Origin: Roseibium sp. MMSF_3544
Lineage (GTDB): Bacteria > Pseudomonadota > Alphaproteobacteria > Rhizobiales > Stappiaceae
DNA: 45,958 nucleotides
NCBI RefSeq assembly: GCF_030732845.1
Contig: NZ_JASHKA010000037.1
Coordinates: 1 to 45,958, forward strand
Direction of reading: 5' to 3'
The translations under genes and the position numbers were made by a program. Under the pieces are notes generated by a model. That model had not been told where the DNA came from. It saw only the letters and a list, made by a program, of their open reading frames with translations, and did not search any database. How positions within the stretch are numbered: the stretch's first letter is position 1; every line of letters begins with the position of its first letter. This document shows, piece by piece, positions 34,352-42,080 of this stretch.

Positions 34352-35224
34352 GTAGGTTTCGATGATCTTGAAGAAATTGAGGACGTGGGGCTTCGTGTTG
34401 TCGCGCCGGGCATGCGCGCTTAACCCCGTGCCGGGGTTTGTGCCCGTGTAGTGCTTGTAAAAGACGCCGGGGCGCTGGGTGGTGGAAACGCTTTCCGGCA
34501 CCAGCGAAAGGCCCACGCCGACCGAAACCAGGCTTATCGCCGTTTGATAGTCCTGGGCGAAGATCGTTTCCTTCGGCGTAATGCCCTCAGTGTTCAAGAC
34601 GCCAAGGATATAGTCCGCAAAGCTCGGGCGCGGGCGCCTTGGATAGAGAATGAAGGTCTCAGTCGCTGTGTCTTTCAGCGCGATCTGGCCACTGGCGTTC
34701 AAAGGACTGTTGTCGGGCATTGCCAGGACAAGCGGCTCGCGATGCAGCTCGACGGAACGGAATTCCTCGAATGTGAGCGACGGGCGCGCGACGGCAATGT
34801 CGATTTCGCGTTGGACCAGTGCGCGCTCAAGATCGGCGTTGTTCATGGCCGACAACGCAAGGTCAACGTCCGGATAATGGGAGCGGTAGGACTTTATGAG
34901 GATGGGCAGGACCCCGTGCGAGGCCGAGCCGACAAAAGCGATCCTCAATCGGCCGGCGCTGCCCTGTCCGATGCGTGTGACTTCCCTGAAAGTCGAGTCG
35001 AGCTGGTCCAGTATCTGGCGCGCCCGTTCAAGCAGAACGTCGCCTGCCGGCGTCAGCCTGATCTGGGCTCGCGACCGGTCGAACAGCTTGACGTTCAGAT
35101 CCTTTTCCAGCTGGGCAATCTGCCGCGAAAGGGGCGGTTGCGCCATTTCCAAACGCTCCGCAGCGCGGCCGAAATGGAGTTCTTCGGCAACGGCGACAAA
35201 ATATCGGAGGCGCTTGAGTTCCAT
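34334..35224 (-). CDS. LysR family transcriptional regulator (CatR/BenM-like)
   Basis: This 296-residue LysR regulator has the N-terminal winged helix-turn-helix (MELKRLRYFVAVAEELHFGRAAERLEMAQPPLSRQI) and an inducer-binding domain. The sequence style FGRAAERLEMAQPPLSRQIAQLE is that of CatR/BenM/CatM-type regulators of catechol pathways, which respond to muconate-type metabolites. It is the last gene of the minus-strand ring-cleavage operon, nine bases after the hydrolase stop, so it is probably co-transcribed. GTAT-N6-ATAC dyads at 32930, 38643 and 38695 are its likely sites. Confidence 0.9.
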   Translation of the reverse strand: MELKRLRYFVAVAEELHFGRAAERLEMAQPPLSRQIAQLEKDLNVKLFDRSRAQIRLTPAGDVLLERARQILDQLDSTFREVTRIGQGSAGRLRIAFVGSASHGVLPILIKSYRSHYPDVDLALSAMNNADLERALVQREIDIAVARPSLTFEEFRSVELHREPLVLAMPDNSPLNASGQIALKDTATETFILYPRRPRPSFADYILGVLNTEGITPKETIFAQDYQTAISLVSVGVGLSLVPESVSTTQRPGVFYKHYTGTNPGTGLSAHARRDNTKPHVLNFFKIIETYKRKTR

Positions 35225-35233
35225 CGGGATTCT

Positions 35234-36076
35234 TTACGGCATCCGCTCCAGCGCCGCAACGAAGTGGGGGCGAAAGGCTTCAGGATGCTCGCTCATGGGG
35301 AAATGACCGATCCCGGGCATGACGTCACATGTTGCCCCGTCGATCGCGTCGGCAGTGCGAAGTGCATCTTCGGGTGTGCATGTCAGGTCATACTCACCGA
35401 CGAGCAGATGCACGGGCGCACGTTTGGTGTCGATCCTGTGAAGCTGTCCGACAAGACTATCGTCTCTTGTATAGAAACTGAGATCGCCCCGGAAAACGCC
35501 CGGCCCAGACTGCATGAACATCCACTGCGTGTTCCATCGTTCGACGCTTGGAGCCTGCGGCGCGATATTGGCGGATACGAGCGCCGCTCCCATCTCGCCC
35601 CCGGGCGCGTCGGGCCTGTGAAACCAGTCGATGTCGTACCAGGCCGGCTGGAAGTCCGATGCTTCGATGGCGATGAAGCCGGAAAACCGGCTTGGATGCC
35701 TTAAGGCGAGTTGCAACGCGATGCGCCCACCCATGGAACAACCCGCATAGATGGGTTTGTCCAGACCGAGCGCATCTGCAAAGGCGAGGACGGTTGAAAT
35801 GTAGGTCTCGGTCGTGAGCAGATATTCTTCCGTCTGCCAGCCTTCAGGTGGCAGCGACTTGCCATGCCGGGGCATGTCCGGTGCGATGAAGCGATAGCGG
35901 GAGGTCAGTGCCTCGTCGTTCAGGATGTGGCGCCATTGGCGATTGTCGGCGCCGGCTGTGTGAAAGCACAAGACTGGTGTTCCCGTACCTGCCTCTTCGA
36001 AATAAATACGCACGGGAGCGCCTTCAATCTCAAGGTTCACATACCGGCCGGTGATCGGTTCAAGATGCGCTATCAT
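35234..36076 (-). CDS. alpha/beta hydrolase, enol-lactone hydrolase-like
   Basis: This 280-residue alpha/beta hydrolase has the catalytic triad S114 in AGCSMGGR, D230 in VGEYDLTCTP and H258 in GIGHFPMSEHP. The oxyanion strand is LCFHTAGADNRQW. Between a muconate cycloisomerase and a LysR gene, the parsimonious role is hydrolysis of a ring-cleavage enol-lactone (PcaD-like). The HTAGAD oxyanion segment differs from PcaD's usual NSLGTD-type one, so another ester or lactone substrate is possible. The ATG at 36076 has GGAGG upstream and overlaps the previous stop as ATGA. A longer frame to 36142 is not favoured. Confidence 0.8.
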   Translation of the reverse strand: MIAHLEPITGRYVNLEIEGAPVRIYFEEAGTGTPVLCFHTAGADNRQWRHILNDEALTSRYRFIAPDMPRHGKSLPPEGWQTEEYLLTTETYISTVLAFADALGLDKPIYAGCSMGGRIALQLALRHPSRFSGFIAIEASDFQPAWYDIDWFHRPDAPGGEMGAALVSANIAPQAPSVERWNTQWMFMQSGPGVFRGDLSFYTRDDSLVGQLHRIDTKRAPVHLLVGEYDLTCTPEDALRTADAIDGATCDVMPGIGHFPMSEHPEAFRPHFVAALERMP

Positions 36077-36462
36077 CCCGCTGCCTCCTGCCGCCCGAGC
36101 GCCATGAACTCCTTGAAGAAACGCAGGTTTTTCACCAGACACAGGATGTCGCCGTCGATCCGTCCGCGATTGAGTTTGACAAGGCCGAAAATGTCGTGGA
36201 AGCCGGGTTCCGGCAAGGCGCTCCAGAACCGGTCCAAGGCATCTGCGTCCGTGCGCAGGGCAAACCGCCAGGGGGTTTTCCGGCTCGGGCCTTCCGCGAG
36301 AAGCACAAGTTTGCCTTTTTCAAACGTCAGATAGTGCTCGACCGTGTCGACCTCGAGAAGAACGGTTTCAGAGAAAAGGGCGCCAAGCCGTGCAAGATGC
36401 GGTCTGTCGTTATGAGACGCCTGCATTTCCTGCAGTCTTGGAAAGACTTGCTGCGGTGTCAT
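36073..36462 (-). CDS. SCP2-like small protein in the ring-cleavage operon
   Basis: This 129-residue protein has the pattern of an SCP2 (sterol carrier-like) domain: TVEHYLTFEKGKLVLLAEGP, a repeat-like ALRTDADALDRFW, and RGRIDGDILCLVKNLRFFKEF near the end. SCP2 domains bind hydrophobic or aromatic ligands. It occupies the place where catC (muconolactone isomerase) would often sit, but I see no CatC features, and it is longer than CatC. The ATG at 36462 nearly overlaps the cycloisomerase stop; it ends in ATGA overlap with the hydrolase. Its role is unknown. Confidence 0.7.
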   Translation of the reverse strand: MTPQQVFPRLQEMQASHNDRPHLARLGALFSETVLLEVDTVEHYLTFEKGKLVLLAEGPSRKTPWRFALRTDADALDRFWSALPEPGFHDIFGLVKLNRGRIDGDILCLVKNLRFFKEFMALGRQEAAG

Positions 36463-36463
36463 G

Positions 36464-37642
36464 TCATGTCTCCCGGTCAAACCTTGTTGCGATAATCGGA
36501 TTGACCTGAACGCCCAGTCCGGGCCCGCTTGGCAGATGGACGTGAAAATCCTCAAAGTGAAGGCTTTCAAGCGTCGTGTCAGATTCCAGGATCAACGGGC
36601 CGAAATGCTCGGTCCCCCATTGCAGCGACGGCAAAGTTGCAAAAACCGCAAGATGAGCGGCGGCTCCGAGGCTGCTTTCCAGAAGGCATCCTCCATAGAG
36701 CTGCAATCCGGCGGCATCTGCGATGCCAGCAACCCTTTTGAGCGCGTGGGCGGACCCGTGCTTGCAGAGTTTCAACGACAGGACCGACCCGGCACCTTCG
36801 CTGCAGGCGGCGAGGGCTTCTTCTTCCGTAAACACCGCTTCATCCAGCATGAGCGGAATGGGGCTGCGCGCCGCTGTTCTTGCCATGGCGGCGGTCTGTT
36901 CTGCGGGAAGGGGTTGTTCGACGAGGTCGATCTGAAGATCCTTCAGAACCGGCAACCAGCGGATCGTCTCCGCCTCGCTCCAGGCCTGATTGACGTCGGC
37001 GATAATCTGCGTTTGCTCCGGCAGGTTCTTGCGAAGTTGCGCCAGGCGCGAAATGTCCTGAGAAGGGTCTGCAAAGCCGAGTTTGATCTTGAATCGGTTG
37101 AACTTTCCCGCTTCCAATTTTGAAAGCGCTTCTTCGGTTTCCTGAACCGGGTCGCCCGAAGCGAGTGCCCAGATCACCGAGAACTTTTCTCGCACCGCTC
37201 CACCAAGGAGGGTTGCCGCCGATACATCAAGCGTGATCCCCAGGGCGTCGAGCAAGGCAGCGTCCAGAGCGGACTTGGCCGCAAAATTACGCTTTGCCGC
37301 CTTGCCCAGCAACAGCGCCGCCGCCTCGAGCTGGCATCCCGGTTTGCCGAGCAAGACAGGCGCGAGGTAACTGTCGATATTGGCCTTGATGGCTTCGACA
37401 CTTTCTTCTGCCCAACGCGGGCCGCCTAGAGTGGAGGCTTCTCCATGGCCGACAACACCGTTTTCAAACTGAATGGCGACATGAACATAACTTTGGCAAT
37501 TCACCGATGTGCTTGAAAGACGGTGTTTGCGAATGGTCGGGACGTCCAGAATGCGCGTTTCGACCCTTCGAATGGTCGTGTCGCGCATCAGGTCGCGTGA
37601 CGGCGTGTGTGCCGCAAGCGTGGCCGGTTGTAACGGTGACAT
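36464..37642 (-). CDS. catB: muconate cycloisomerase (MLE/enolase superfamily)
   Basis: This 392-residue enolase-superfamily enzyme lactonises cis,cis-muconate or a substituted muconate. The N-terminal capping region VETRILDVPTIRKHRLSST and GVVGHGEASTLGG is CatB-like. The barrel carries the K-x-K motif with catalytic K187, metal ligands D216 (ADVNQAW), E242 (VEQPL) and D267 (LDEAV), and a later Lys in LSLKLCKHG. The ATG at 37642 has GAGG upstream; an internal ATG at 37588 would remove an 18-residue extension. A dipeptide epimerase or other MLE subgroup cannot be fully excluded. It is the second gene of the operon, 56 bases after the dioxygenase. Confidence 0.87.
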   Translation of the reverse strand: MSPLQPATLAAHTPSRDLMRDTTIRRVETRILDVPTIRKHRLSSTSVNCQSYVHVAIQFENGVVGHGEASTLGGPRWAEESVEAIKANIDSYLAPVLLGKPGCQLEAAALLLGKAAKRNFAAKSALDAALLDALGITLDVSAATLLGGAVREKFSVIWALASGDPVQETEEALSKLEAGKFNRFKIKLGFADPSQDISRLAQLRKNLPEQTQIIADVNQAWSEAETIRWLPVLKDLQIDLVEQPLPAEQTAAMARTAARSPIPLMLDEAVFTEEEALAACSEGAGSVLSLKLCKHGSAHALKRVAGIADAAGLQLYGGCLLESSLGAAAHLAVFATLPSLQWGTEHFGPLILESDTTLESLHFEDFHVHLPSGPGLGVQVNPIIATRFDRET

Positions 37643-37698
37643 GGGGACCTCGGCTCGGGAATGTGCCCGGCCGGCAAAAGCACCGGCCGGGAAGACGA

Positions 37699-38565
37699 TC
37701 ACTCGGCTGCGATCTGCAGCTTGGCGTCTGAGCGGATGACGAAATCGAAATCCATGACCAGGTCCGTGTCCGCGCCTTCGCCGGCAGGTTTCATTTCCCC
37801 GATCAGATCCTCTTTCACGGCGAATACGGAGTCATTGTCGAGATATTCCGTCTCGCCGTCGTAGATTTGCGAAACGAGTGTCTTGTAGCCCGGCTTCTGG
37901 ATCAGGAAGTGGATGTGGCCCGGGCGCCAGGGGTGATGGCCCATATAGTTGAGCAACTCACCGGCTGCACCGTCATACGGGATCGGATAGGGCACCGGCC
38001 GGATGGCAACGAATTCGTACTGGCCATCGCTGTCGGTCTCAAACCGGCCACGCAGATTGTAGTCCGGCTGGTCCGGGTCCTGTTGTTCGTAAAGACCGTT
38101 GGGCGCATCCTCCCAGACATCCACGATAACGCCGGAAACGGGAACGCCGTCCGTGTCCAGGATCCGGCCGCGAACCCGAACGGTTTCCTGGCCCTCGAAG
38201 GACTTCTGGACAATTGAAGCGCCCTTGGGCAGGACGGGTGGATTGTCCCGGTAGAACGGGCCCAAGACGGTGGTGACGGTTTCGCCGTGTGTCGGCATCT
38301 GGTCGAGCATGTCGACGAGCACTTCCACGCCGATAATGTCCGAGATCAGAATGAACTCGTTGCGGGCATCATCGGAAATGTCCCCGGCGCGGCGGAGCCA
38401 TTCCATCGCCTCGAGCCATTCGGCGTAGCTCAGGTTCACTTCCTTGCAGAAATTGTGAATGTGCTTCAGGGCACTGACCAGGATTTCCCTGTTGCGCGGG
38501 GGAATGTCGTCACCGAGCGACGTTGTTACGGCGTCCGTGATGTTTTCCAGGGTGATGTTACGCAT
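37699..38565 (-). CDS. intradiol ring-cleavage dioxygenase (catechol/hydroxyquinol 1,2-type)
   Basis: This 288-residue Fe(III) dioxygenase opens the ring of a catechol between the two hydroxyls. It has the N-terminal catechol-dioxygenase dimerisation domain (about 1-100) and the intradiol fold with ligands Y159 (GLYEQQ), Y193 (RPVPYPIPYDG), H217 and H219 (RPGHIHF). From memory, PVPYPIPYDG and the YLDNDSVFAVKEDLI tail are closer to hydroxyquinol 1,2-dioxygenases than to classical CatA. The neighbouring cycloisomerase argues for a muconate product. So the substrate is undecided. The ATG at 38565 follows GGAGGAGAG. First gene of the operon. Confidence 0.88.
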   Translation of the reverse strand: MRNITLENITDAVTTSLGDDIPPRNREILVSALKHIHNFCKEVNLSYAEWLEAMEWLRRAGDISDDARNEFILISDIIGVEVLVDMLDQMPTHGETVTTVLGPFYRDNPPVLPKGASIVQKSFEGQETVRVRGRILDTDGVPVSGVIVDVWEDAPNGLYEQQDPDQPDYNLRGRFETDSDGQYEFVAIRPVPYPIPYDGAAGELLNYMGHHPWRPGHIHFLIQKPGYKTLVSQIYDGETEYLDNDSVFAVKEDLIGEMKPAGEGADTDLVMDFDFVIRSDAKLQIAAE

Positions 38566-38642
38566 GCTCTCCTCCATCGATCGCAGTCAACTTGCTTTCC
38601 GTCACAGTGACGCGATCGTCGCCCGGGACCAATGCTCGCTCG

Positions 38643-38658
38643 GGTATACGGTCATACC
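38643..38658. promoter_or_regulatory. GGTAT-N6-ATACC operator candidate
   Basis: This is a perfect five-base inverted repeat with a six-base spacer, 78 bases upstream of the dioxygenase start and 112 bases upstream of the livG-like start. It has the same form as the dyads at 32930 and 38695. It is placed to act as the activator site for the divergent pair of promoters. Confidence 0.5.
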
Positions 38659-38694
38659 GATGTGATATCACGCGCCGGCAATCTTAACGAACAA

Positions 38695-38723
38695 GGTATT
38701 ACGCGACACCGAAACCGGCATTG
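38695..38723 (+). promoter_or_regulatory. GGTAT-N6-ACACC operator block, transporter operon
   Basis: This is the second copy of the 29-base block at 32930-32958, with 22 matches. It lies 47 bases before the livG-like start codon, similar to the 53 bases in the other copy. The dyad is weaker here (ACAC for ATAC). Confidence 0.5.
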
Positions 38724-38770
38724 AGCCTTCAGCCACACTCCGTCCAGTTTGAGGGCAGGAGGACGGTATC

Positions 38771-39502
38771 ATGGATGTCTTGAGGCTCGATGCGGTTTCA
38801 AAGAAATATGGGGCGCTCACGGTAACCGACGGCGTTTCCCTGTCCGTGCCGGAGGGGCAGGCGCTTGGGATCATCGGACCGAACGGAGCCGGCAAGAGCA
38901 CGCTCTTTAATCTGATCGGCGGCACGACGACCGTCAGTTCAGGGCGGATCTTTTTCAATGAAGCCGACATAACCGGTTTTTCGGCGGCCGAGCGTTGCAA
39001 CGCGGGGATTGCCCGTTCCTTTCAGATCCCGCACCCGTTTGTCGGATTGACCGTCTACGAGAACCTGCTTGTTGCCGAAGCGTTTGGCATCGGCGGCAAA
39101 CCGGCGGATGGGGAGGGGTGCCGGGAGATCCTTCACCAGACCGGACTTCTGTCAAAGGCCAATACACCCGCTGGAAAGTTGTCCCTTCTGGAACGCAAGC
39201 GCCTTGAGCTGGCGCGCGCGCTGGCAACCCGCCCGCGGCTGCTTCTTCTGGATGAAATTGCCGGCGGTCTCACCGACGGGGAATGCAAGCTCCTGGTCGA
39301 GTTGATCAAGCGGATCCACGCAAGCGGCGTCTCGATCATCTGGATCGAGCACATTGTTCATGCGCTCACCGCGGTCGCTGAGCGACTGGTTGTCATCGAC
39401 TACGGCAGGGTGATTGCGGACGGTGATCCGGCGGAGGTGATCAACGAGCCGGTCGTGAAGGAAATCTATCTGGGGATTGATGTCGATGACGAAGCTGCTT
39501 GA
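38771..39502 (+). CDS. branched-chain-type ABC transporter ATP-binding protein (LivG-like)
   Basis: This 243-residue ATPase has Walker A GPNGAGKST and Walker B LLLLDEIAGGL, with the LivG-type C-terminal RLVVIDYGRVIADGDPAEV. The ABC signature is atypical: LSLLERKRLELARAL, without the usual glycine-rich LSGGQ. It powers import together with the LivF-like ATPase. The start has GGCAGGAGG upstream. First gene of the divergent transporter operon; it overlaps the next gene by 23 bases. Confidence 0.92.
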   Translation: MDVLRLDAVSKKYGALTVTDGVSLSVPEGQALGIIGPNGAGKSTLFNLIGGTTTVSSGRIFFNEADITGFSAAERCNAGIARSFQIPHPFVGLTVYENLLVAEAFGIGGKPADGEGCREILHQTGLLSKANTPAGKLSLLERKRLELARALATRPRLLLLDEIAGGLTDGECKLLVELIKRIHASGVSIIWIEHIVHALTAVAERLVVIDYGRVIADGDPAEVINEPVVKEIYLGIDVDDEAA

Positions 39503-40199
39503 AACGCAGGACCTGAAAGCGTTTTACGGCGACTTTCAGGCCTTGTTCGGTGTCGATATCGCAGTGGACGAAGGCGAGACGGTTGCCATCATCGGTGCGA
39601 ACGGTGCCGGCAAGTCGACCCTGCTGAGATCGCTGACGGGTCTTCACCCGGTCCCCGGACAATCCATCGGTTTCTGCGGAACCGCCATCTCCGGCCTGGC
39701 GGCCAATCGCATTCACCAGCTCGGTCTGGCGATGGTGCCTGAAGGCCGTCGCCTGTTTCCCTCGCTGAGCGTTGAGGAAAATCTGAAGATCGGCGCATCC
39801 GGAAGACGCAAGGGTCCCTGGTCGCTCGATGAGGTCTATCGCCTATTCCCGGCCCTTCTGGAACGCAAGCGTCACGGCGGCTCGGAACTCTCTGGCGGTC
39901 AGCAGCAGATGGTCGCCATAGGCAGAGCCCTGATGTCCAATCCGAAGCTTTTGCTGTGTGACGAGCTCAGCCTCGGTCTTGCCCCGAAAATCGTGCGGGA
40001 GATCTATGCGGCTGTGCCGCTCATCCGTGAACGTGGCACATCGCTGGTGGTCATCGAACAGGATATTGCGCAGGCCCTGAAGGTCGCTGACCGGGTCTAC
40101 TGCCTGCAGGAGGGACGCGTCTCGCTCGAGGGCGAACCAGCAGATCTCACAAGAGATGAAATTGCAAAGGCCTATCTTGGCACGGAGGAGGCTGCCTGA
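39480..40199 (+). CDS. branched-chain-type ABC transporter ATP-binding protein (LivF-like)
   Basis: This 239-residue second ATPase has Walker A GANGAGKST, a classical signature LSGGQQQM and Walker B LLLCDELSLGLAPK, all LivF-like. It pairs with the LivG-like subunit, whose signature is degenerate. I use the ATG at 39480 with GGGG upstream. An ATG two codons on (39486) is equally possible, and a TTG at 39477 less so. Its stop overlaps the permease start (TGATG). Confidence 0.92.
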   Translation: MSMTKLLETQDLKAFYGDFQALFGVDIAVDEGETVAIIGANGAGKSTLLRSLTGLHPVPGQSIGFCGTAISGLAANRIHQLGLAMVPEGRRLFPSLSVEENLKIGASGRRKGPWSLDEVYRLFPALLERKRHGGSELSGGQQQMVAIGRALMSNPKLLLCDELSLGLAPKIVREIYAAVPLIRERGTSLVVIEQDIAQALKVADRVYCLQEGRVSLEGEPADLTRDEIAKAYLGTEEAA

Positions 40200-41065
40200 T
40201 GGAAATGATCAATGTCATCCTGCAAGGGGTGCTTCTCGGGGGGCTCTACGCCCTATTCGCCGCCGGACTTTCGCTGATGTTCGGCGTCATGCGGTTCATC
40301 AACATTGCGCATGGCGATTTCATCGTCGTTGCTGCCTATCTGATGCTGGTGGCTGTCCTGTTCCTCGGTCTGAACCCGATCATCGGCATTTTGCTGGTGG
40401 TCGTTTTGATGGCAGCCGTCGGATATGCGGGGCAGCGGATCTTGCTCAACCGGGTCCTCGATGATGACATTCTGCCACCGGTCCTTGTGACGTTCGGATT
40501 GTCGATCATCATCCAGAACAGCCTTCTTGAGACCTTCAGCGCCGACAGCCAGCGTGTACCGGCAAGTGGCTTTGACACGGCGAGCCTCTCCCTATCCGGA
40601 GATCTGGCGGTTGGTCTCCTGCCACTGGCCATGTTCCTGGCGGCTATCGGCGTCATCGGAGTGCTTCAGTTTGTTTTCTACAACACAGCGCTGGGCCGCC
40701 TGTTGCGGGCGACATCCGACGATCCGGAAATCGTGCCGTTGATGGGTGCAAACAACGGGCATGTCTTTGCACTGGCGACCGCAATTGCCAGCGGTGTCGT
40801 CGCGATCGCCGGCACAATGCTTGCCATGAAAACCAACTTCGACCCGACCATCGGCCCGTCGCGGCTGCTGTTTGCCTTCGAAGCGGTCATCATCGGCGGC
40901 ATGGGCAATATCTGGGGCACCCTGGCGGGTGGGATCATTCTCGGCGTTGCCCAGGCAATCGGTGCCCAGATCGACGCGGGTTACCAGATCCTCGCCGGAC
41001 ATCTTGCGTTTCTCGCAGTCCTGATCGTGCGGCCGTCCGGTCTGTTTGCCAAAGCGAAGGGATAA
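40199..41065 (+). CDS. branched-chain-type ABC transporter permease (LivH-like)
   Basis: This 288-residue inner-membrane permease has about eight hydrophobic helices. The N-terminal QGVLLGGLYALFAAGLSLMFGVMRFINIAHGDF is the LivH signature, and GNIWGTLAGGIILGVAQAI lies near the end. It forms half of the translocation channel with the LivM-like subunit. The start overlaps the previous stop by one base. Confidence 0.92.
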   Translation: MEMINVILQGVLLGGLYALFAAGLSLMFGVMRFINIAHGDFIVVAAYLMLVAVLFLGLNPIIGILLVVVLMAAVGYAGQRILLNRVLDDDILPPVLVTFGLSIIIQNSLLETFSADSQRVPASGFDTASLSLSGDLAVGLLPLAMFLAAIGVIGVLQFVFYNTALGRLLRATSDDPEIVPLMGANNGHVFALATAIASGVVAIAGTMLAMKTNFDPTIGPSRLLFAFEAVIIGGMGNIWGTLAGGIILGVAQAIGAQIDAGYQILAGHLAFLAVLIVRPSGLFAKAKG

Positions 41066-41069
41066 CGTC

Positions 41070-42080
41070 ATGGAGATTGCAACACAAAGAGCTCCCGCCA
41101 TTGGGAGCAACCCGGCGAACTACATGCTTGTCGCCGCCGCCCTAGTTTGTCTTGTGGCCCTGGTGAGTGCACCGCTTTGGGCCGGGCGGGCGGATCTGAG
41201 GATGCTCATGGAAGCCCTGAGTTTCCTGGCTCTGGCCCAGATGTGGAACCTGCTTGCGGGTTACACGGGACTGATTTCCGTCGGGCAACAGGCCTTCGTT
41301 GGCATCGGCGGATATCTGTTCTTCGCGCTGGCCATGTTTGGTGGAATACCGGTTCTCGCTGCGATGCCGATTGCAGCCCTGATCGCGGGCCTGATCGCTG
41401 TCCCCACAGGCTGGCTGCTGTTTCGCCTTCAAGGGGCTTATTTCGCAATCGGCACATGGGTGGTCGCCGAGGTCTTCCGGCTGACGGCTGCGCAGTTTCC
41501 CGCGCTTGGCGGCGGGTCGGGCATCTCTTTGCCGGTGAGTGTTGCCAAGTCTATTGCTGACACCCGGGCAGGCCGTGAAATGGTGATGTACTACATCGCT
41601 CTCTTCATCGCGCTTGGGGCAGTCCTTGCCGTGTGGCTGCTCTTGCGCTCGCGCTGGGGCCTGGCCCTAAATGCGATCCGCGACAGCGAAACAGCAGCGG
41701 GAAGTCTTGGTGTCAGGATCCGCCGGATCAAATTCGCGGTCTATGTCGGTACGGCGATCGGAACCGCCTTCACGGGTGCTTTCATCTTCTTCCAGAAGCT
41801 GCGCATCACACCGGATGCGGCCTTCAGCGTGACGGAATGGTCGGCCTTCGTGATCTTCATCGTGGTCATCGGTGGCCTCGGTACGATTGAGGGCCCGATC
41901 CTGGGCGTGATCCTGTTCTTTTTGCTGCGCGACATCGCAGCGGACCTGGGCACGATTTATCTGATCGGTCTCGGTGTCGTGGCGATCGCGGTCATGCTCA
42001 TCGACCGGCGAGGCATCTGGGGCGCGTTGAAGGCGCGGGGCGTTCCCAGTCTTTTCAAGATCCAGAGGCACCTGAAGTGA
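41070..42080 (+). CDS. branched-chain-type ABC transporter permease (LivM-like)
   Basis: This 336-residue permease has LivM features: LAQMWNLLAGYTGLISVGQQAFVGIGGY, GAYFAIGTWVVAEVFRL, the ATPase-contact loop NAIRDSETAAGSLGVRIRRIK and the late GGLGTIEGPILGVILFF. The ATG at 41070 follows GAAGGGAT, four bases after the LivH stop; an ATG at 41046 inside the previous gene is less likely. Its stop overlaps the next GTG start. Confidence 0.92.
   Translation: MEIATQRAPAIGSNPANYMLVAAALVCLVALVSAPLWAGRADLRMLMEALSFLALAQMWNLLAGYTGLISVGQQAFVGIGGYLFFALAMFGGIPVLAAMPIAALIAGLIAVPTGWLLFRLQGAYFAIGTWVVAEVFRLTAAQFPALGGGSGISLPVSVAKSIADTRAGREMVMYYIALFIALGAVLAVWLLLRSRWGLALNAIRDSETAAGSLGVRIRRIKFAVYVGTAIGTAFTGAFIFFQKLRITPDAAFSVTEWSAFVIFIVVIGGLGTIEGPILGVILFFLLRDIAADLGTIYLIGLGVVAIAVMLIDRRGIWGALKARGVPSLFKIQRHLK

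Larger units (their letters stand above)
38566..38770. other. divergent control region of the ring-cleavage and transporter operons
   Basis: These 205 bases hold both promoters and several dyads: CGTCAC-A-GTGACG (38600-38612), GGTAT-N6-ATACC (38643-38658), the palindrome GTGATATCAC (38662-38671) and GGTAT-N6-ACACC (38695-38710). ATAC-N7-ATAT at 38654-38668 differs by one base from the ATAC-N7-GTAT consensus known for BenM/CatM. The co-encoded LysR protein is the obvious candidate to bind here. Confidence 0.6.

Noticed and set aside
34451..35704. A 417-codon plus-strand frame opposite the LysR and hydrolase genes
   Set aside because: Both minus-strand genes have intact motifs, and this frame spans their junction without any features of its own.
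36073..36462. Reading the small operon protein as muconolactone isomerase (CatC)
   Set aside because: It is longer than CatC and has the SCP2-like strand pattern; no CatC motif is visible.
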